The notes: generated by a model not told the origin, from the sequence alone. Numbered from the stretch's first letter, positions 8,829-18,595 are shown. The stretch is 64,000 bases of DNA from Frigidibacter mobilis (GCF_001620265.1 NZ_CP012661.1:4291001-4355000), one strand, 5' to 3'. Translations and numbers: made by a program.

Positions 8829-10220
8829 ATGCAATTTGGAATGCGCTTCCGGCGGGAGGATGCCGCCGACAAGGCAAATGATCGCTTCTGGCACACGATC
8901 GAGGGCACACCGCTCGACGAGGTGCGCCGTATTCAGGAAGAGCGGCTGCGCGATCAGATGGCGTATCTCAAGGCGAACTCGACCTTCTATCAGGAAAAGT
9001 TCGCCAAGGCCGGTGTGGACTTCGACGATATCCGCACCATCGAAGACCTGCAAAAACTGCCCTATACCTACAAGACCGAGATCCGCGAAAGCCTGGCCGC
9101 CGAGCCGCCCTTTGGCAAGCACCGTGCCGCGCCGATGTCGGAAATCATCCAGATGCAGGCCTCGTCGGGCACGACCGGCAGCCCATCATATGTGGCCCTG
9201 ACAGAATCCGACGCCGAGATGTGGCACGAGATGACAGCGCGCTGTTTCTTTGCCAATGGCGTGCGTCCCGGCGATATGGTGCTGCACGCATTTTCGCTCG
9301 CCAAGGGCTTTGTCGGCGGCATCCCCGTGATGCAGGGATTGCAGTACATGGGCACGATCGATGTGCCGGTGGGCGCCGATGGCGGTGCGGAACGGCTGCT
9401 ACGCGCCTGCGCCGACACCCGCCCGCGTTGCGTGGTCGGCGCCCCGAACTTTGTGCTGCACCTGGCCGAAAAGGCTCCCGAGGTGCTTGGCTGCAAGGCC
9501 AGCGAACTGGGTGTCGAGCGCGTGATCGTCGGCGGCGAACCCGGCGGCGGCATTCCCGCAATTCGGGCAAAGATCGAAAAGGCCTGGGGTGCGAAATGCA
9601 CCGAGATGCTGGGCGGCACCGATCTGGGCGTGACATACTGGGCCGAGTGCGACGCCCAGTCGGGTATGCACATGGTCAACATGGATTATGTCCTGACCGA
9701 GCTGCTCGACCCAGAGAGCGGCAGGATCATTCCCTGGAAAAAAGGCGCAGAAGGCGAGATGGTCTATACCGCGCTCGGCCGCCAGGCGAGCCCGCTCGTG
9801 CGGTTCCGGTCAGGCGATTATATCGAAGTGATCGATACCGAATGCTCCTGCGGCCGCACCGGACCGAAGATCCGCTGCACCGGCCGCACCGACGACATGC
9901 TGATCGTGCGCGGGGCCAATGTCTTCCCGTCGGCGATCAACAGCATCATTACCGAAATGGTGCCGGACACCAACGGCGTCATGCGAATCGTGGCCGATTT
10001 CGAGGGCCATACCACGCAGGGCGCGCTGACGGTGATTGTCGAACGCGGCCCCGATCGCGATCCGGCCGATGACGTCACCCTCAAAAAGAAAATCGAGCAG
10101 CGGCTGCGCGACTCCTTGGTCTTCAAGGCCGACGTTCACCTGGTTGTGGCCGACACGTTTGAAAAACCCGGCGCCGCGAAGGTCGCCTTCGTTCTCAGGA
10201 AATATCCAGACCTGCCATGA
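8829..10220 (+). CDS. Phenylacetate-CoA-ligase (PaaK) family acid:CoA ligase
   Basis: A 463-residue adenylate-forming ligase of the PaaK type. It has the P-loop-like ASSGTTGSP (about residue 115), GGTDLGVTYWAE (about 260) and a C-terminal region with CSCGRTGPKIRCTGRTDDML, typical of PaaK. It would activate a carboxylic acid to its CoA thioester with ATP, feeding the flanking dehydrogenases; the acid is unknown. ATG 8829 has GGAG 6-9 bases upstream; ATG 8817 in frame is an alternative. Its stop overlaps the carboxylase start (ATGA at 10217). Confidence 0.85.
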   Translation: MQFGMRFRREDAADKANDRFWHTIEGTPLDEVRRIQEERLRDQMAYLKANSTFYQEKFAKAGVDFDDIRTIEDLQKLPYTYKTEIRESLAAEPPFGKHRAAPMSEIIQMQASSGTTGSPSYVALTESDAEMWHEMTARCFFANGVRPGDMVLHAFSLAKGFVGGIPVMQGLQYMGTIDVPVGADGGAERLLRACADTRPRCVVGAPNFVLHLAEKAPEVLGCKASELGVERVIVGGEPGGGIPAIRAKIEKAWGAKCTEMLGGTDLGVTYWAECDAQSGMHMVNMDYVLTELLDPESGRIIPWKKGAEGEMVYTALGRQASPLVRFRSGDYIEVIDTECSCGRTGPKIRCTGRTDDMLIVRGANVFPSAINSIITEMVPDTNGVMRIVADFEGHTTQGALTVIVERGPDRDPADDVTLKKKIEQRLRDSLVFKADVHLVVADTFEKPGAAKVAFVLRKYPDLP

Positions 10221-11824
10221 CTAGAATGAAATCCCTTCTCGACACTGCGTCGGACGACTTCCGCGCCAACGACGCGTCTTACCGCGAAAAGGTCGATGAA
10301 CTGCATGCCCTCCGGCTCACACAGCGCGTCGGCGGCCCCGAAATGGCGCGCGAACGTCATGTGGAAAAAGGCAAGATCCTGCCCCGCGAACGGATTGAGC
10401 GTCTGATCGATCCGGGCACACCCTTTCTGGAACTCGGCGAGCTGGCCGGACTGAACATGCACAAGGGTGTTCCGCCCGGCGCCGGCATCATCACCGGTAT
10501 CGGAGTGATCGAAGGCCGCCAGTGCATGATCATCGCCAACGATGCTACAGTGAAAGGCGGCACCTATTTCGGGATCACCTGCCGCAAACATGTCCGGGCA
10601 CAAAAGATCGCCTGGAAAAACCGCCTGCCTGTTATCACGCTCGTGGATTCCGGCGGGGCCTTCCTGCCCGACCAAGCCAACCTTTTCCCCGACGAAGGCC
10701 AGTTCGGGTCCATCTTTCACCAACAGATCGGCATGTCGGGTGACGGTGTGCCGCAAATCGCCGTGGTCATGGGGCCCTGCACCGCAGGTGGTGCCTATAT
10801 CCCCGCGCTCTGCGACGAGGTGGTCATCGTGCGCGGCCAGGGCTTCATGTACCTGGGCGGACCAGAGCTGACCTTTGCCGCGACCGGCGAAAAAGTGGAT
10901 GCCGAGACATTGGGCGGCGGCAAGATGCATTGTTCTGTCTCCGGCGTGACCGACCATCTGGCCGAGGACGACGCCCACGCTCTGGCCATCACCCGCGATA
11001 TCGTCCGACACCTGGGCGAAAAGCCCCTGCCCCGCAAGACGCCGGAAACGCCGCGTGAACCTGCCTATCCGGTCGAGGAAATATATGGTCTCGTCAGCCG
11101 CGACCCCAAGGTGCCGACCGACAACCGCGAGATCGTCGCCCGGCTGGTGGATGACAGCGATTTTCACGAATTCAAGCCGCTTTATGGCGACACGATCATG
11201 ACCGGCTGGGGGCGCATCCACGGCCACGAGGTCGGGATCATCGCCAATACAGGCGTGCTTTTCGTCGAAGCCGCGCTGAAGGCGACGCATTTCATCAATC
11301 TCTGCGTCCAGCGTGATATTCCGCTGCTGTTCCTGGCCGATGTGAACGGCTTCATGGTGGGCCGCGAGGTCGAGCAGATGGGCATTGCCAAGGCCGGCGC
11401 CAAGATGATCACGGCCATGTCTTCGGCCCGGGTGCCGAAATTCACAATCATCACCGGTGGCTCTTACGGGGCCGGATACCTGGCGATGCTGGGCCGCCCG
11501 TTCCAGCCGGACGCAATGTTTGCCTGGCCGACGGGACGGTCGGCGATCATGGGGCCGGAACAGGCCGCCAGCGTGCTGGCGCAGGTCCGCGCGCAGATCA
11601 ACGAACGCGAAGGCAAAAGCTGGACCCCCGAGGAGGAGGAAGCCTTCAAGGCACCGATCCGCAAGGAATACGAGGATTTCCAGGGGGCCTATAATTTTGC
11701 CTCCAACCTCTGGATCGACAGCGTGATCGAGCCCTGCGAGACCCGCCACGTCATGGCGCTGATGCTGGATGTGACATCGCGCAGACCCAAGGTCGATACC
11801 AACTTCGGCGTGTTCAGGATGTGA
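10217..11824 (+). CDS. Acyl-CoA carboxylase, carboxyltransferase (beta) subunit
   Basis: A 535-residue carboxyltransferase subunit of the methylcrotonyl/geranyl/propionyl-CoA carboxylase family. The N-terminal crotonase-like half has VDSGGAFLPDQ and GPCTAGGAYIPAL (about residues 150-210). The C-terminal half has GGSYGAGYLAMLGRPFQPD and WPTGRSAIMGPEQAA (about 415-460). The long form with SGGAFLPDQ resembles 3-methylcrotonyl- and geranyl-CoA carboxylases more than propionyl-CoA carboxylases. It transfers carboxyl from carboxybiotin, supplied by the next gene's product, to the acyl-CoA. The two genes are 10 bp apart. Confidence 0.88.
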   Translation: MTRMKSLLDTASDDFRANDASYREKVDELHALRLTQRVGGPEMARERHVEKGKILPRERIERLIDPGTPFLELGELAGLNMHKGVPPGAGIITGIGVIEGRQCMIIANDATVKGGTYFGITCRKHVRAQKIAWKNRLPVITLVDSGGAFLPDQANLFPDEGQFGSIFHQQIGMSGDGVPQIAVVMGPCTAGGAYIPALCDEVVIVRGQGFMYLGGPELTFAATGEKVDAETLGGGKMHCSVSGVTDHLAEDDAHALAITRDIVRHLGEKPLPRKTPETPREPAYPVEEIYGLVSRDPKVPTDNREIVARLVDDSDFHEFKPLYGDTIMTGWGRIHGHEVGIIANTGVLFVEAALKATHFINLCVQRDIPLLFLADVNGFMVGREVEQMGIAKAGAKMITAMSSARVPKFTIITGGSYGAGYLAMLGRPFQPDAMFAWPTGRSAIMGPEQAASVLAQVRAQINEREGKSWTPEEEEAFKAPIRKEYEDFQGAYNFASNLWIDSVIEPCETRHVMALMLDVTSRRPKVDTNFGVFRM

Positions 11825-11834
11825 GGAGCGAACC

Positions 11835-13841
11835 GTGAAAATCAAGACGCTTCTGATCGCCAACCGCGGCGAAATTGCCTGCCGGATCGCGCGCACTGCG
11901 CGGGCCAAGGGTATCACACCTGTCGGCATACATTCGCAGGCCGACGCCAATGCCCTCCATGTCCGCGAGATCGGCAAGTCGGTCTGTATCGGCGCCGGAC
12001 CTGCATCCGAGAGCTATCTGAAAATCGACGCAGTGATTGTCGCCGCGCAATCGGTGGGCGCGGATGCGATCCATCCCGGTTACGGCTTTCTGGCCGAAAA
12101 CCCCGATTTTGCCCGTGCGGTCGAAGCCGCCGGCATGATCTTCATGGGGCCGACGCCGGCGACGCTTGAACGTTTCGGGGACAAGGCCAGCGCCAAGGAA
12201 GCCGCCGTGGCGGCCAGCGTCCCGGTGATTTCGGGCGCGGAAGGCGCGCGGTCGGATCCCCGGCAAATCGCCGACGAGGTGCGCCAAATGGGCCTGCCGG
12301 TCCTGCTCAAGGCTGTCGGCGGCGGTGGTGGGCGCGGACAACGGCTCGTCACCGACGAAACCACACTGGTCGAGGACATCGAAGGCGCGCTGCGCGAGGC
12401 GAAATCCACCTTTGGTTCCGAAGGGCTGCTGCTGGAACGCTTCCTGCCCGATGCGCGCCATGTCGAAGTGCAGATCGCAGGTGACGGCAAGGGTCATGTG
12501 GTGCACCTGTTCGAACGCGATTGCACACTTCAGCGCCGTCACCAGAAGGTCATCGAGGAAGCCCCGGCCTGGGGTCTGCCCCGGACGCTTCTGGAAGACA
12601 TCGCGCGCGACGCGGTGCGCCTTGGTGAAACGCTGGACTATCGCGGGCTGGGCACGGTCGAGTTTTTGGTCGCGGGGGACGAGTATTTCTTCCTTGAGGT
12701 AAACCCGCGCATTCAGGTGGAACATCCCGTCACCGAAGCGATCACCGGACTGGACCTTGTCGCGCTTCACCTGCGCATTGCCGAAGGCGCGGGCCTTGGG
12801 CTGGTGCAGGATGACCTCAAGATCAACGGCCACGCGGTCGAAGCGCGGCTCTATGCCGAAGATCCGGCGATGCAATTCGCCCCCTCGACCGGCACCTTGA
12901 CCACGCTCAGCCTGCCGTCGGGCCTGCGCATCGACAGCGGCGTCGAGGAAGGCGATGCGGTCACGCCTTATTACGACCCGATGATCGCCAAGCTGATCGT
13001 GCACGCGCCCGACCGGGAAACCGCATTGGCACGTCTGGCCACGGCGCTTGATCATGTCGCGGTCGAAGGCGTCGAGACCAATCGCGCCTTTCTGACGGCA
13101 TTGGCGCGAAACCCTGAATTCGAACGGATGCAGGTTCATACACGGTGGATCGACGGCCGGTTGGCCGAGCTGACCCAGGCGTCCCCCCTCGTTCGCCCCG
13201 ATCTGTGGAAAGCGGCCGCTGCCATTCTCTTCGTGACCCAGTCGCGCAGCGACATAAACGCCAACCCCTGGACCAACCGTGATGCCTTTACCGGCTGGCG
13301 GCTGGGCCTGGGCGGCGATGCGACTGAAGCGGGACAGCGTGTGACGCTCACCGATTCTAACGAGGTATCCGAGGAATTGCGCGTCGGTCCTGTGAAACCG
13401 GGTGCCAGATACACGGTCTATTCGGAAAACGGCGAAGCGCTGACACTGTCGGCACGCGAGATCACGCCGGGCCGTTGGCGCCTGAGTGAGGGCGACACCG
13501 TCCACCTGATCGAGGCACGTCTGCACGCCGGCGTGATCGAACTGGATACGCCGGAAGGCCGCCTGGTCTTCCGCCCCGCCGCGCCCCTTGCTTTTGCCGG
13601 CGGCGATGCTGTGGCGGATCGCGCCGTAACCTCTCCGCTGACGGGCATGATTGTCGAAATCAAGGTTTCCGACGGCCAGACTGTCGCCGAAGGCGATGTG
13701 GTTGCGGTCATGGAATCCATGAAACTCGAAATCTCGATCCGGGCGGCCGCGGCCGGAATAGCCAGCAATATATCCGTCTCGAATGGGGACATGGTCGATC
13801 GCGGCCAGGTCATCGCCGAGATTCTGCCATCCGAGGAGTGA
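11835..13841 (+). CDS. Acyl-CoA carboxylase, biotin carboxylase/BCCP (alpha) subunit
   Basis: A 668-residue alpha subunit. The biotin-carboxylase N-domain starts LLIANRGEIACRIARTA; the ATP-grasp glycine loop GGGGGRGQ is near residue 162, and EVNPRIQVEHPVTE is near 290. A C-terminal biotinyl domain has EVVAVMESMKLEI-type context with the target lysine near residue 627. It carboxylates biotin using ATP and bicarbonate. The start is GTG at 11835 with GAGGAGCG just upstream. Its partner is the carboxyltransferase encoded upstream. Confidence 0.9.
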   Translation: MKIKTLLIANRGEIACRIARTARAKGITPVGIHSQADANALHVREIGKSVCIGAGPASESYLKIDAVIVAAQSVGADAIHPGYGFLAENPDFARAVEAAGMIFMGPTPATLERFGDKASAKEAAVAASVPVISGAEGARSDPRQIADEVRQMGLPVLLKAVGGGGGRGQRLVTDETTLVEDIEGALREAKSTFGSEGLLLERFLPDARHVEVQIAGDGKGHVVHLFERDCTLQRRHQKVIEEAPAWGLPRTLLEDIARDAVRLGETLDYRGLGTVEFLVAGDEYFFLEVNPRIQVEHPVTEAITGLDLVALHLRIAEGAGLGLVQDDLKINGHAVEARLYAEDPAMQFAPSTGTLTTLSLPSGLRIDSGVEEGDAVTPYYDPMIAKLIVHAPDRETALARLATALDHVAVEGVETNRAFLTALARNPEFERMQVHTRWIDGRLAELTQASPLVRPDLWKAAAAILFVTQSRSDINANPWTNRDAFTGWRLGLGGDATEAGQRVTLTDSNEVSEELRVGPVKPGARYTVYSENGEALTLSAREITPGRWRLSEGDTVHLIEARLHAGVIELDTPEGRLVFRPAAPLAFAGGDAVADRAVTSPLTGMIVEIKVSDGQTVAEGDVVAVMESMKLEISIRAAAAGIASNISVSNGDMVDRGQVIAEILPSEE

Positions 13842-13845
13842 TGAA

Positions 13846-14805
13846 ATGAGCGACTTTCCCAAATTCGTCGAGTTTCGCGAAGAAGGCCCGCGTGAGGGTT
13901 TTCAGATCGAAAAGAAGATTTACCCGATCGAAGAGCGGATCGAACTGATCGACATGCTCAGCGAAACCGGCTTGAAGCGCATTCAGGTCGGCAGCTTTGT
14001 CAGCCCGAAATACGTTCCGCAGATGGCGGGCACCGGCGAGTTGTTCCAGCGTATCAAGCGCAAACCGGGCGTGAACTACACATCGCTGTGGCTGAACGAC
14101 AAAGGGTTTCGCAAGGCCCTGACCGCGCATGAGGTCGATATCGACCCGCGTCTGCTGTTCTATCCTTCCGAAGCATTCGCAAAGTCGAACAACAATAGTA
14201 CCTCTGCGGAAATGCGGGAGAAGCAACGCGACTGGGTTCGTCTTTACAAGCAAGAGGGATATACGGTCGACGCGGCCTATGTGATGACCGCCTTCGGCTG
14301 CAACCTCGAGGGCCCCATCCCCCAAGAACGCATTCTGGACGATTTCCGCTTCATTCTTCAGCTGTGCGAGGAAGAGGACATCCCCGTGCCGATCCTTGTG
14401 ATCGCCGACACAATGGGCTGGGGAAACCCCGAGGCGGTCAAACGCATGATCGGCGCCCTGCGCGAATTGGCGCCCGAGGCGCGCATCGGTATGCACATCC
14501 ATGACACGCGTGGGCTGGGGATCGCCAACGTTTATGCCGCCCTGTCGATGGGCGTGGACATGTTCGAAAGCTCGGTCGCCGGTCTTGGCGGCTGTCCTTT
14601 CGCGGGCCACGGCCACGCGCGGGCCGCAGGAAATGTCTGCACCGAGGATGCAGTGTTCCTGTGTCACGAACTCGGCATCGAAACCGGCATTGATCTGGAA
14701 AAGCTGATCGCAGCGGCGGTCAAAGCGGAAGAGATCATCGGCGTGCCGCTCATGGGCCGGGTCATGCATACCGGCGGCCTGGACAAATACCGCAAGTCAC
14801 GCTGA
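13846..14805 (+). CDS. HMG-CoA lyase-like protein
   Basis: A 319-residue TIM-barrel lyase of the DRE-metallolyase superfamily, as in HMG-CoA lyase, which cleaves 3-hydroxy-3-methylglutaryl-CoA to acetoacetate and acetyl-CoA. Visible are EEGPREGFQ near the N-terminus (family DGPRDGLQ), the metal-binding HIHDTRGLGIANVYA and the signature GLGGCPFAGHGHARAAGN with the active-site Cys. The first Asp of the DGPRDG motif is Glu here, so the substrate may differ. Its place after a carboxylase is the order seen in leucine and acyclic-terpenoid degradation. Confidence 0.82.
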   Translation: MSDFPKFVEFREEGPREGFQIEKKIYPIEERIELIDMLSETGLKRIQVGSFVSPKYVPQMAGTGELFQRIKRKPGVNYTSLWLNDKGFRKALTAHEVDIDPRLLFYPSEAFAKSNNNSTSAEMREKQRDWVRLYKQEGYTVDAAYVMTAFGCNLEGPIPQERILDDFRFILQLCEEEDIPVPILVIADTMGWGNPEAVKRMIGALRELAPEARIGMHIHDTRGLGIANVYAALSMGVDMFESSVAGLGGCPFAGHGHARAAGNVCTEDAVFLCHELGIETGIDLEKLIAAAVKAEEIIGVPLMGRVMHTGGLDKYRKSR

Positions 14806-14817
14806 GGGAGAAAGAGG

Positions 14818-15732
14818 ATGACAAAAGCACTTGACGGAAAGGTGGTTCTGGTCACCGGCGCCGGCGGTGGGATCGGGCGCGACATCGCCTTGATGGCAGC
14901 CGCAGAAGGCGCCGCCGTCGTGGTCAACGATCTGGGCGCGTCCCTGAAAGGCACCGGTCAGACCGAAACTGCGGCGCAGAAAGTCGTCGAAGAGATCAGG
15001 GCCGCCGGGGGCAACGCGATCGCCGATGGCGGCTCTGTCACCGATCCCGATGCCGCGCGCGCGATGATCGAGGCGGGTGTCAAGGAATTCGGCCGCATCG
15101 ACGCGGTGGTGAACAACGCCGGCATCCTGCGCGACGGTTACTTCCACAAGATGACCTACGAGGATTTCGACGCGGTGTTGAAGGTCCATCTCTATGGCGC
15201 CTTCAACACCAGCCGTGCAGCGGCCGATTATTTCCGCGGACAAGAGGGCGGTGCTCTGGTGCACATGACCTCGACCTCGGGGCTGATCGGCAATCTGGCG
15301 CAGGCGAATTACTCGGCGGCAAAGCTGGGCATTGCGGCCTTCTCGAAATCGGTCGCGCTCGACCTGAAACGCTGGAACGTGCGGTCAAACTGCATCGCGC
15401 CCTTCGCCTGGAGCCGGATGATCTCGTCGATCAAGACAGACACCCCGGAACAGGTGGCACGGGTCGAAAAGATCAAGGAGATGACACCGGCCAAGGTTGC
15501 ACCGATGGCCTGTTTCCTGATGAGCGACCGCGCGGCTGACGTGTCAGGACAAATCTTTGCGGTTCGCAAGAACGAGATCTTCCTGTTCAACCAGCCCCGC
15601 CCGGTGCGGTCGGTTCATTCCGGTGATGGCTGGACCGCCGATGAAATCGCCGATCGCGCCATTCCCGCGCTCAAATCGCAGTTCACGCCGCTCGAAGTTT
15701 CGGCGGATGTCTTTTCATGGGATCCGGTCTAA
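14818..15732 (+). CDS. Short-chain dehydrogenase (hydroxyacyl-CoA dehydrogenase, MFE-2-like)
   Basis: A 304-residue classical SDR. It has the cofactor motif TGAGGGIG (about residues 13-20), the NNAG motif (about 98), and the catalytic Ser and YSAAK (about 160). The C-terminal extension with WTADEIADRAIP is typical of SDRs related to the dehydrogenase domain of multifunctional enzyme type 2, which oxidise 3-hydroxyacyl-CoA. It probably oxidises the hydroxyacyl-CoA made by the hydratase(s) of this cluster. It is translationally coupled to the next gene (TAATG at 15730-15734). Confidence 0.85.
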   Translation: MTKALDGKVVLVTGAGGGIGRDIALMAAAEGAAVVVNDLGASLKGTGQTETAAQKVVEEIRAAGGNAIADGGSVTDPDAARAMIEAGVKEFGRIDAVVNNAGILRDGYFHKMTYEDFDAVLKVHLYGAFNTSRAAADYFRGQEGGALVHMTSTSGLIGNLAQANYSAAKLGIAAFSKSVALDLKRWNVRSNCIAPFAWSRMISSIKTDTPEQVARVEKIKEMTPAKVAPMACFLMSDRAADVSGQIFAVRKNEIFLFNQPRPVRSVHSGDGWTADEIADRAIPALKSQFTPLEVSADVFSWDPV

Positions 15733-16526
15733 TGGGAAAACGCAAAGAAAAAATCAGCTCCAGCATTGCCTGGAGCACCCCTGATAAGATCAGCGTGCGT
15801 GGCCTCGACCTGCCCAACGAGATCCTAGGCCACATGAACCTCGGCGATCTGGCGTTCCTGCAACTGACGGGCCGCAAGGCCACACCCGAGGAAAGCCGGG
15901 TGTTCAACGCCATCGTCATTACCCTGGTCGAACATGGTATCACGCCCTCGGCCCTGGCGGCGCGGATGACCTATATGGGGGCGCCGGAATCGCTTCAGGC
16001 GGCTGTGGCGGCTGGCTTGTGTGGGCTGGGCACCGTCTTTGTCGGTTCTATGGAAGGTGCCTCGAAAATGCTTTACGAGGCACTGCCACAGGACAAGTTG
16101 GGCACCGGTGTCGATCTGGATGCGCTGGCCGTCGAGACGGTAGAAAAATTCCGCGCCCGCAAGATGATCGTGCCGGGGCTCGGACATCCGGTGCACAAAC
16201 CGGTCGATCCGCGCACCCCGCGCCTGTTCCAGATCGCTGCCGAGAACGGCAAGTCCGGTGAATACATTGAGTTGATCCGGAAAATTCAGGCCGTTGCCGA
16301 AGAAAAATCGGGTAAGATGCTGCCGATTAACGCCACTGGTGCGATCGGAGCGATCTGCTGTGAATTCGGCTTTCCCTGGAAGATCGTGCGGGGCTTTGGC
16401 GTCATGGCTCGCGCCATCGGCCTGGTCGGTCATATCCTCGAAGAGAGCGAAAACCCGATTTCCTATGAGCTTTGGCAGCGTGCCGAGCAGGAAATTCTTG
16501 AAACGTCGGGTCCGGGAGCGAAGTAA
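15732..16526 (+). CDS. Citrate-synthase-like lyase (citryl-CoA lyase family)
   Basis: A 264-residue protein with the short citrate-synthase-fold layout of citryl-CoA lyase. LGLGHPVHKPVDPRTPRLF-type sequence (near residue 155) carries the conserved His, and AIGAICCEFGFP lies near 205. Citryl-CoA lyases cleave or form a C-C bond between an acyl-CoA and a keto acid. Here the partner is unknown; it may release acetyl- or propionyl-CoA from a tertiary hydroxyacyl-CoA. Full citrate synthases are much longer, so that call is unlikely. Confidence 0.8.
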   Translation: MGKRKEKISSSIAWSTPDKISVRGLDLPNEILGHMNLGDLAFLQLTGRKATPEESRVFNAIVITLVEHGITPSALAARMTYMGAPESLQAAVAAGLCGLGTVFVGSMEGASKMLYEALPQDKLGTGVDLDALAVETVEKFRARKMIVPGLGHPVHKPVDPRTPRLFQIAAENGKSGEYIELIRKIQAVAEEKSGKMLPINATGAIGAICCEFGFPWKIVRGFGVMARAIGLVGHILEESENPISYELWQRAEQEILETSGPGAK

Positions 16527-16529
16527 CCG

Positions 16530-17693
16530 ATGCAGACGTCAGCCCCAGACACTCACACCGATCTGCGCGATGCCTTGCGCGCACTTTGCGCGCAGTTTCC
16601 GCCAGAATATCATCGCAGGTTCGGCGAAAACGAAACCTACCCCGAGGAATTCGTCGATGCGCTGACCCGCGAGGGCTGGCTTGCCGCGATGATCCCCGAG
16701 GAATACGGTGGCTCGGGTCTGGGGTTGACGGAAGCCTCGATCATCATGGAAGAGGTGAACCGCTGCGGCGGAAACGCGGGCCATTGCCACGGGCAGATGT
16801 ATAACATGAGCACGCTTCTCAGGCACGGTTCGGAGAAGCAAAAGCAGAAATACCTGCCCGGCATCGCCAGCGGCGCGCTGCGCCTGCAATCCATGGCCGT
16901 GACCGAACCGACAACCGGGACCGACACCACCAAACTGAAGACCGCCGCGGTCAAGAAGGGTGACCGGTATGAGATCAATGGCCAGAAGGTCTGGATCAGC
17001 CGTATCCAGCATTCCGACCTGATGATCCTGCTGGCACGCACCACGCCGCTGAGCGAGGTCAAGAAAAAGTCGCAGGGCCTGTCGATCTTTATGGTCGATC
17101 TGAAAGAGGCCATCGGCAACGGGATGGAGGTCCGCCCCATCGCCAATATGCCCGGCCACGAAACCAATGAAGTGTTTTTCGACAACCTGGAAATCCCCGC
17201 CGAGAACCTGATCGGCACCGAGGGGCGCGGATTTTACCATATTCTTGACGGGCTGAACGCCGAACGGACCCTGATTGCGGCGGAATGTATCGGTGATGGA
17301 TACTGGTTCGTCGACAAGGCCCGCGCCTATGCCGGTGACCGCGTGGTCTTTGACCGTCCCATCGGCCAGAACCAAGGCGTGCAATTCCCTATCGCCAGGT
17401 CCTATGTGAACATCGAGGCCGCCAATCTGATGCGCTTCGATGCCTGCAGGCGCTTCGATGCCGGGCTGGATTGCGGAGCGCAGGCGAATATGGCTAAGCT
17501 GCTGGCTTCGGAGGCCAGCTGGGAAGCGGCCAATGCCTGCATCCAGACCCATGGCGGCTTCGGTTTCGCACGGGAATACGATGTCGAGCGCAAGTTCCGC
17601 GAGGCGCGCCTCTATCAGGTCGCCCCGATCTCGACCAACCTGATCCTGTCATATGTCGGAGAACATATCCTCGGCATGCCAAGATCGTTCTGA
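16530..17693 (+). CDS. Acyl-CoA dehydrogenase
   Basis: A 387-residue acyl-CoA dehydrogenase, the third in the cluster. Motifs include SMAVTEPTTGTDTTKL (about residue 122), INGQKVWISRIQHSDL (about 147) and the C-terminal HGGFGFAREYDVERKFRE with a final GEHILGMPRSF. It follows the lyase gene after 3 bp. Several dehydrogenases in one operon suggest a substrate that needs repeated or position-specific desaturation, such as a branched chain. Confidence 0.87.
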   Translation: MQTSAPDTHTDLRDALRALCAQFPPEYHRRFGENETYPEEFVDALTREGWLAAMIPEEYGGSGLGLTEASIIMEEVNRCGGNAGHCHGQMYNMSTLLRHGSEKQKQKYLPGIASGALRLQSMAVTEPTTGTDTTKLKTAAVKKGDRYEINGQKVWISRIQHSDLMILLARTTPLSEVKKKSQGLSIFMVDLKEAIGNGMEVRPIANMPGHETNEVFFDNLEIPAENLIGTEGRGFYHILDGLNAERTLIAAECIGDGYWFVDKARAYAGDRVVFDRPIGQNQGVQFPIARSYVNIEAANLMRFDACRRFDAGLDCGAQANMAKLLASEASWEAANACIQTHGGFGFAREYDVERKFREARLYQVAPISTNLILSYVGEHILGMPRSF

Positions 17694-17704
17694 AGGCCAG
17701 GGTT

Positions 17705-18595
17705 ATGGGTGAGATCGACCTTGACGCGCTGGCGCCCTGGCTGGGACGCACCGAGACTAAGGAAGATGTTCTGACGGAGGGGCTGATCGACAAATTCCGC
17801 GCCACGCTCGGTCCGCATCTTTGGGACGGATCAGGCGATGTCCCGCTGGGAATTCATTGGTGCATTTCCCTTGATACCGTGCCAGCGACCGCCCTGTCAG
17901 AAGACGGCCATGCCGCAAGGGGTGGATTTCTACCCCCTGTCCCGCTGCCCGCCCGGATGTGGGCCGGCGGCGATGTTACACATATCGCGCCGCTGAAAAT
18001 CAGCGAAACCATCACTCGCCGCTCGTCGATCATGGATATTACGGCCAAGCAGGGCCGCAGTGGACCATTGGTCTTTGTGATCGTTGAACATGAGTATCTG
18101 AGTGGCAACCGGCTTTGTGTCCGGGAGCAGCAAACGATCGTTTATCGTGAGATTTCCTCCCCCCGCATGGTCGAGAGCGCACCTGACGCAGGTGACCCCA
18201 CCACGCTCAGATCGATCCTGACCCCGGATCCTGTTCTGCTGTTTCGCTATTCGGCGCTGACGTTCAATGCCCATCGCATTCACTATGACCACATCTACGC
18301 CACCGAAACCGAAGCCTATTCCGGGCTTGTTGTGCATGGCCCCTTGCAAGCCACGCTACTTCTGAATCTGGCGGCGGATGCGTTGAAAACATCGCCCCAC
18401 CGGTTTTCTTTTCGCGGACTCGCGCCGCTCACCCTGCCCTGCGAATTGCAACTGCACAATGAAGGGACCGGCGCTTCCGGGACAGTCTGGTGTCAGGATC
18501 AAAACGGTCTTCGAAGCTTTTCCGCTGAGTACGCGCTGATCGGTGACGTCCCGTTTGGTGGTGTAGGTGTCGGTGGCCATCGGGTTTCTCGGTAG
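17705..18595 (+). CDS. MaoC-like hydratase (mesaconyl/3-methylfumaryl-CoA hydratase-like)
   Basis: About 280 host-encoded residues of a double hot-dog hydratase, family FAS1-type dehydratase/MaoC. The C-terminal half shows LFRYSALTFNAHRIHYD and GLVVHGPLQATLLL, the pattern of mesaconyl-C4-CoA and 3-methylfumaryl-CoA hydratases, which add water to a branched enoyl-CoA. The final 15 or so residues look foreign and probably belong to the neighbouring insertion element, so the gene may be clipped at its very end. It closes the rightward catabolic operon. Confidence 0.78.
   Translation: MGEIDLDALAPWLGRTETKEDVLTEGLIDKFRATLGPHLWDGSGDVPLGIHWCISLDTVPATALSEDGHAARGGFLPPVPLPARMWAGGDVTHIAPLKISETITRRSSIMDITAKQGRSGPLVFVIVEHEYLSGNRLCVREQQTIVYREISSPRMVESAPDAGDPTTLRSILTPDPVLLFRYSALTFNAHRIHYDHIYATETEAYSGLVVHGPLQATLLLNLAADALKTSPHRFSFRGLAPLTLPCELQLHNEGTGASGTVWCQDQNGLRSFSAEYALIGDVPFGGVGVGGHRVSR

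Noticed and set aside
10136..11977. A 613-codon open frame on the minus strand
   Set aside because: It is antisense to the carboxyltransferase gene, which has clear family motifs on the plus strand. Long antisense frames are expected in high-GC coding DNA.
11814..13862. A 682-codon minus-strand frame
   Set aside because: Antisense to the biotin carboxylase subunit, with no recognisable domain. The plus-strand protein carries ATP-grasp and biotinyl motifs.
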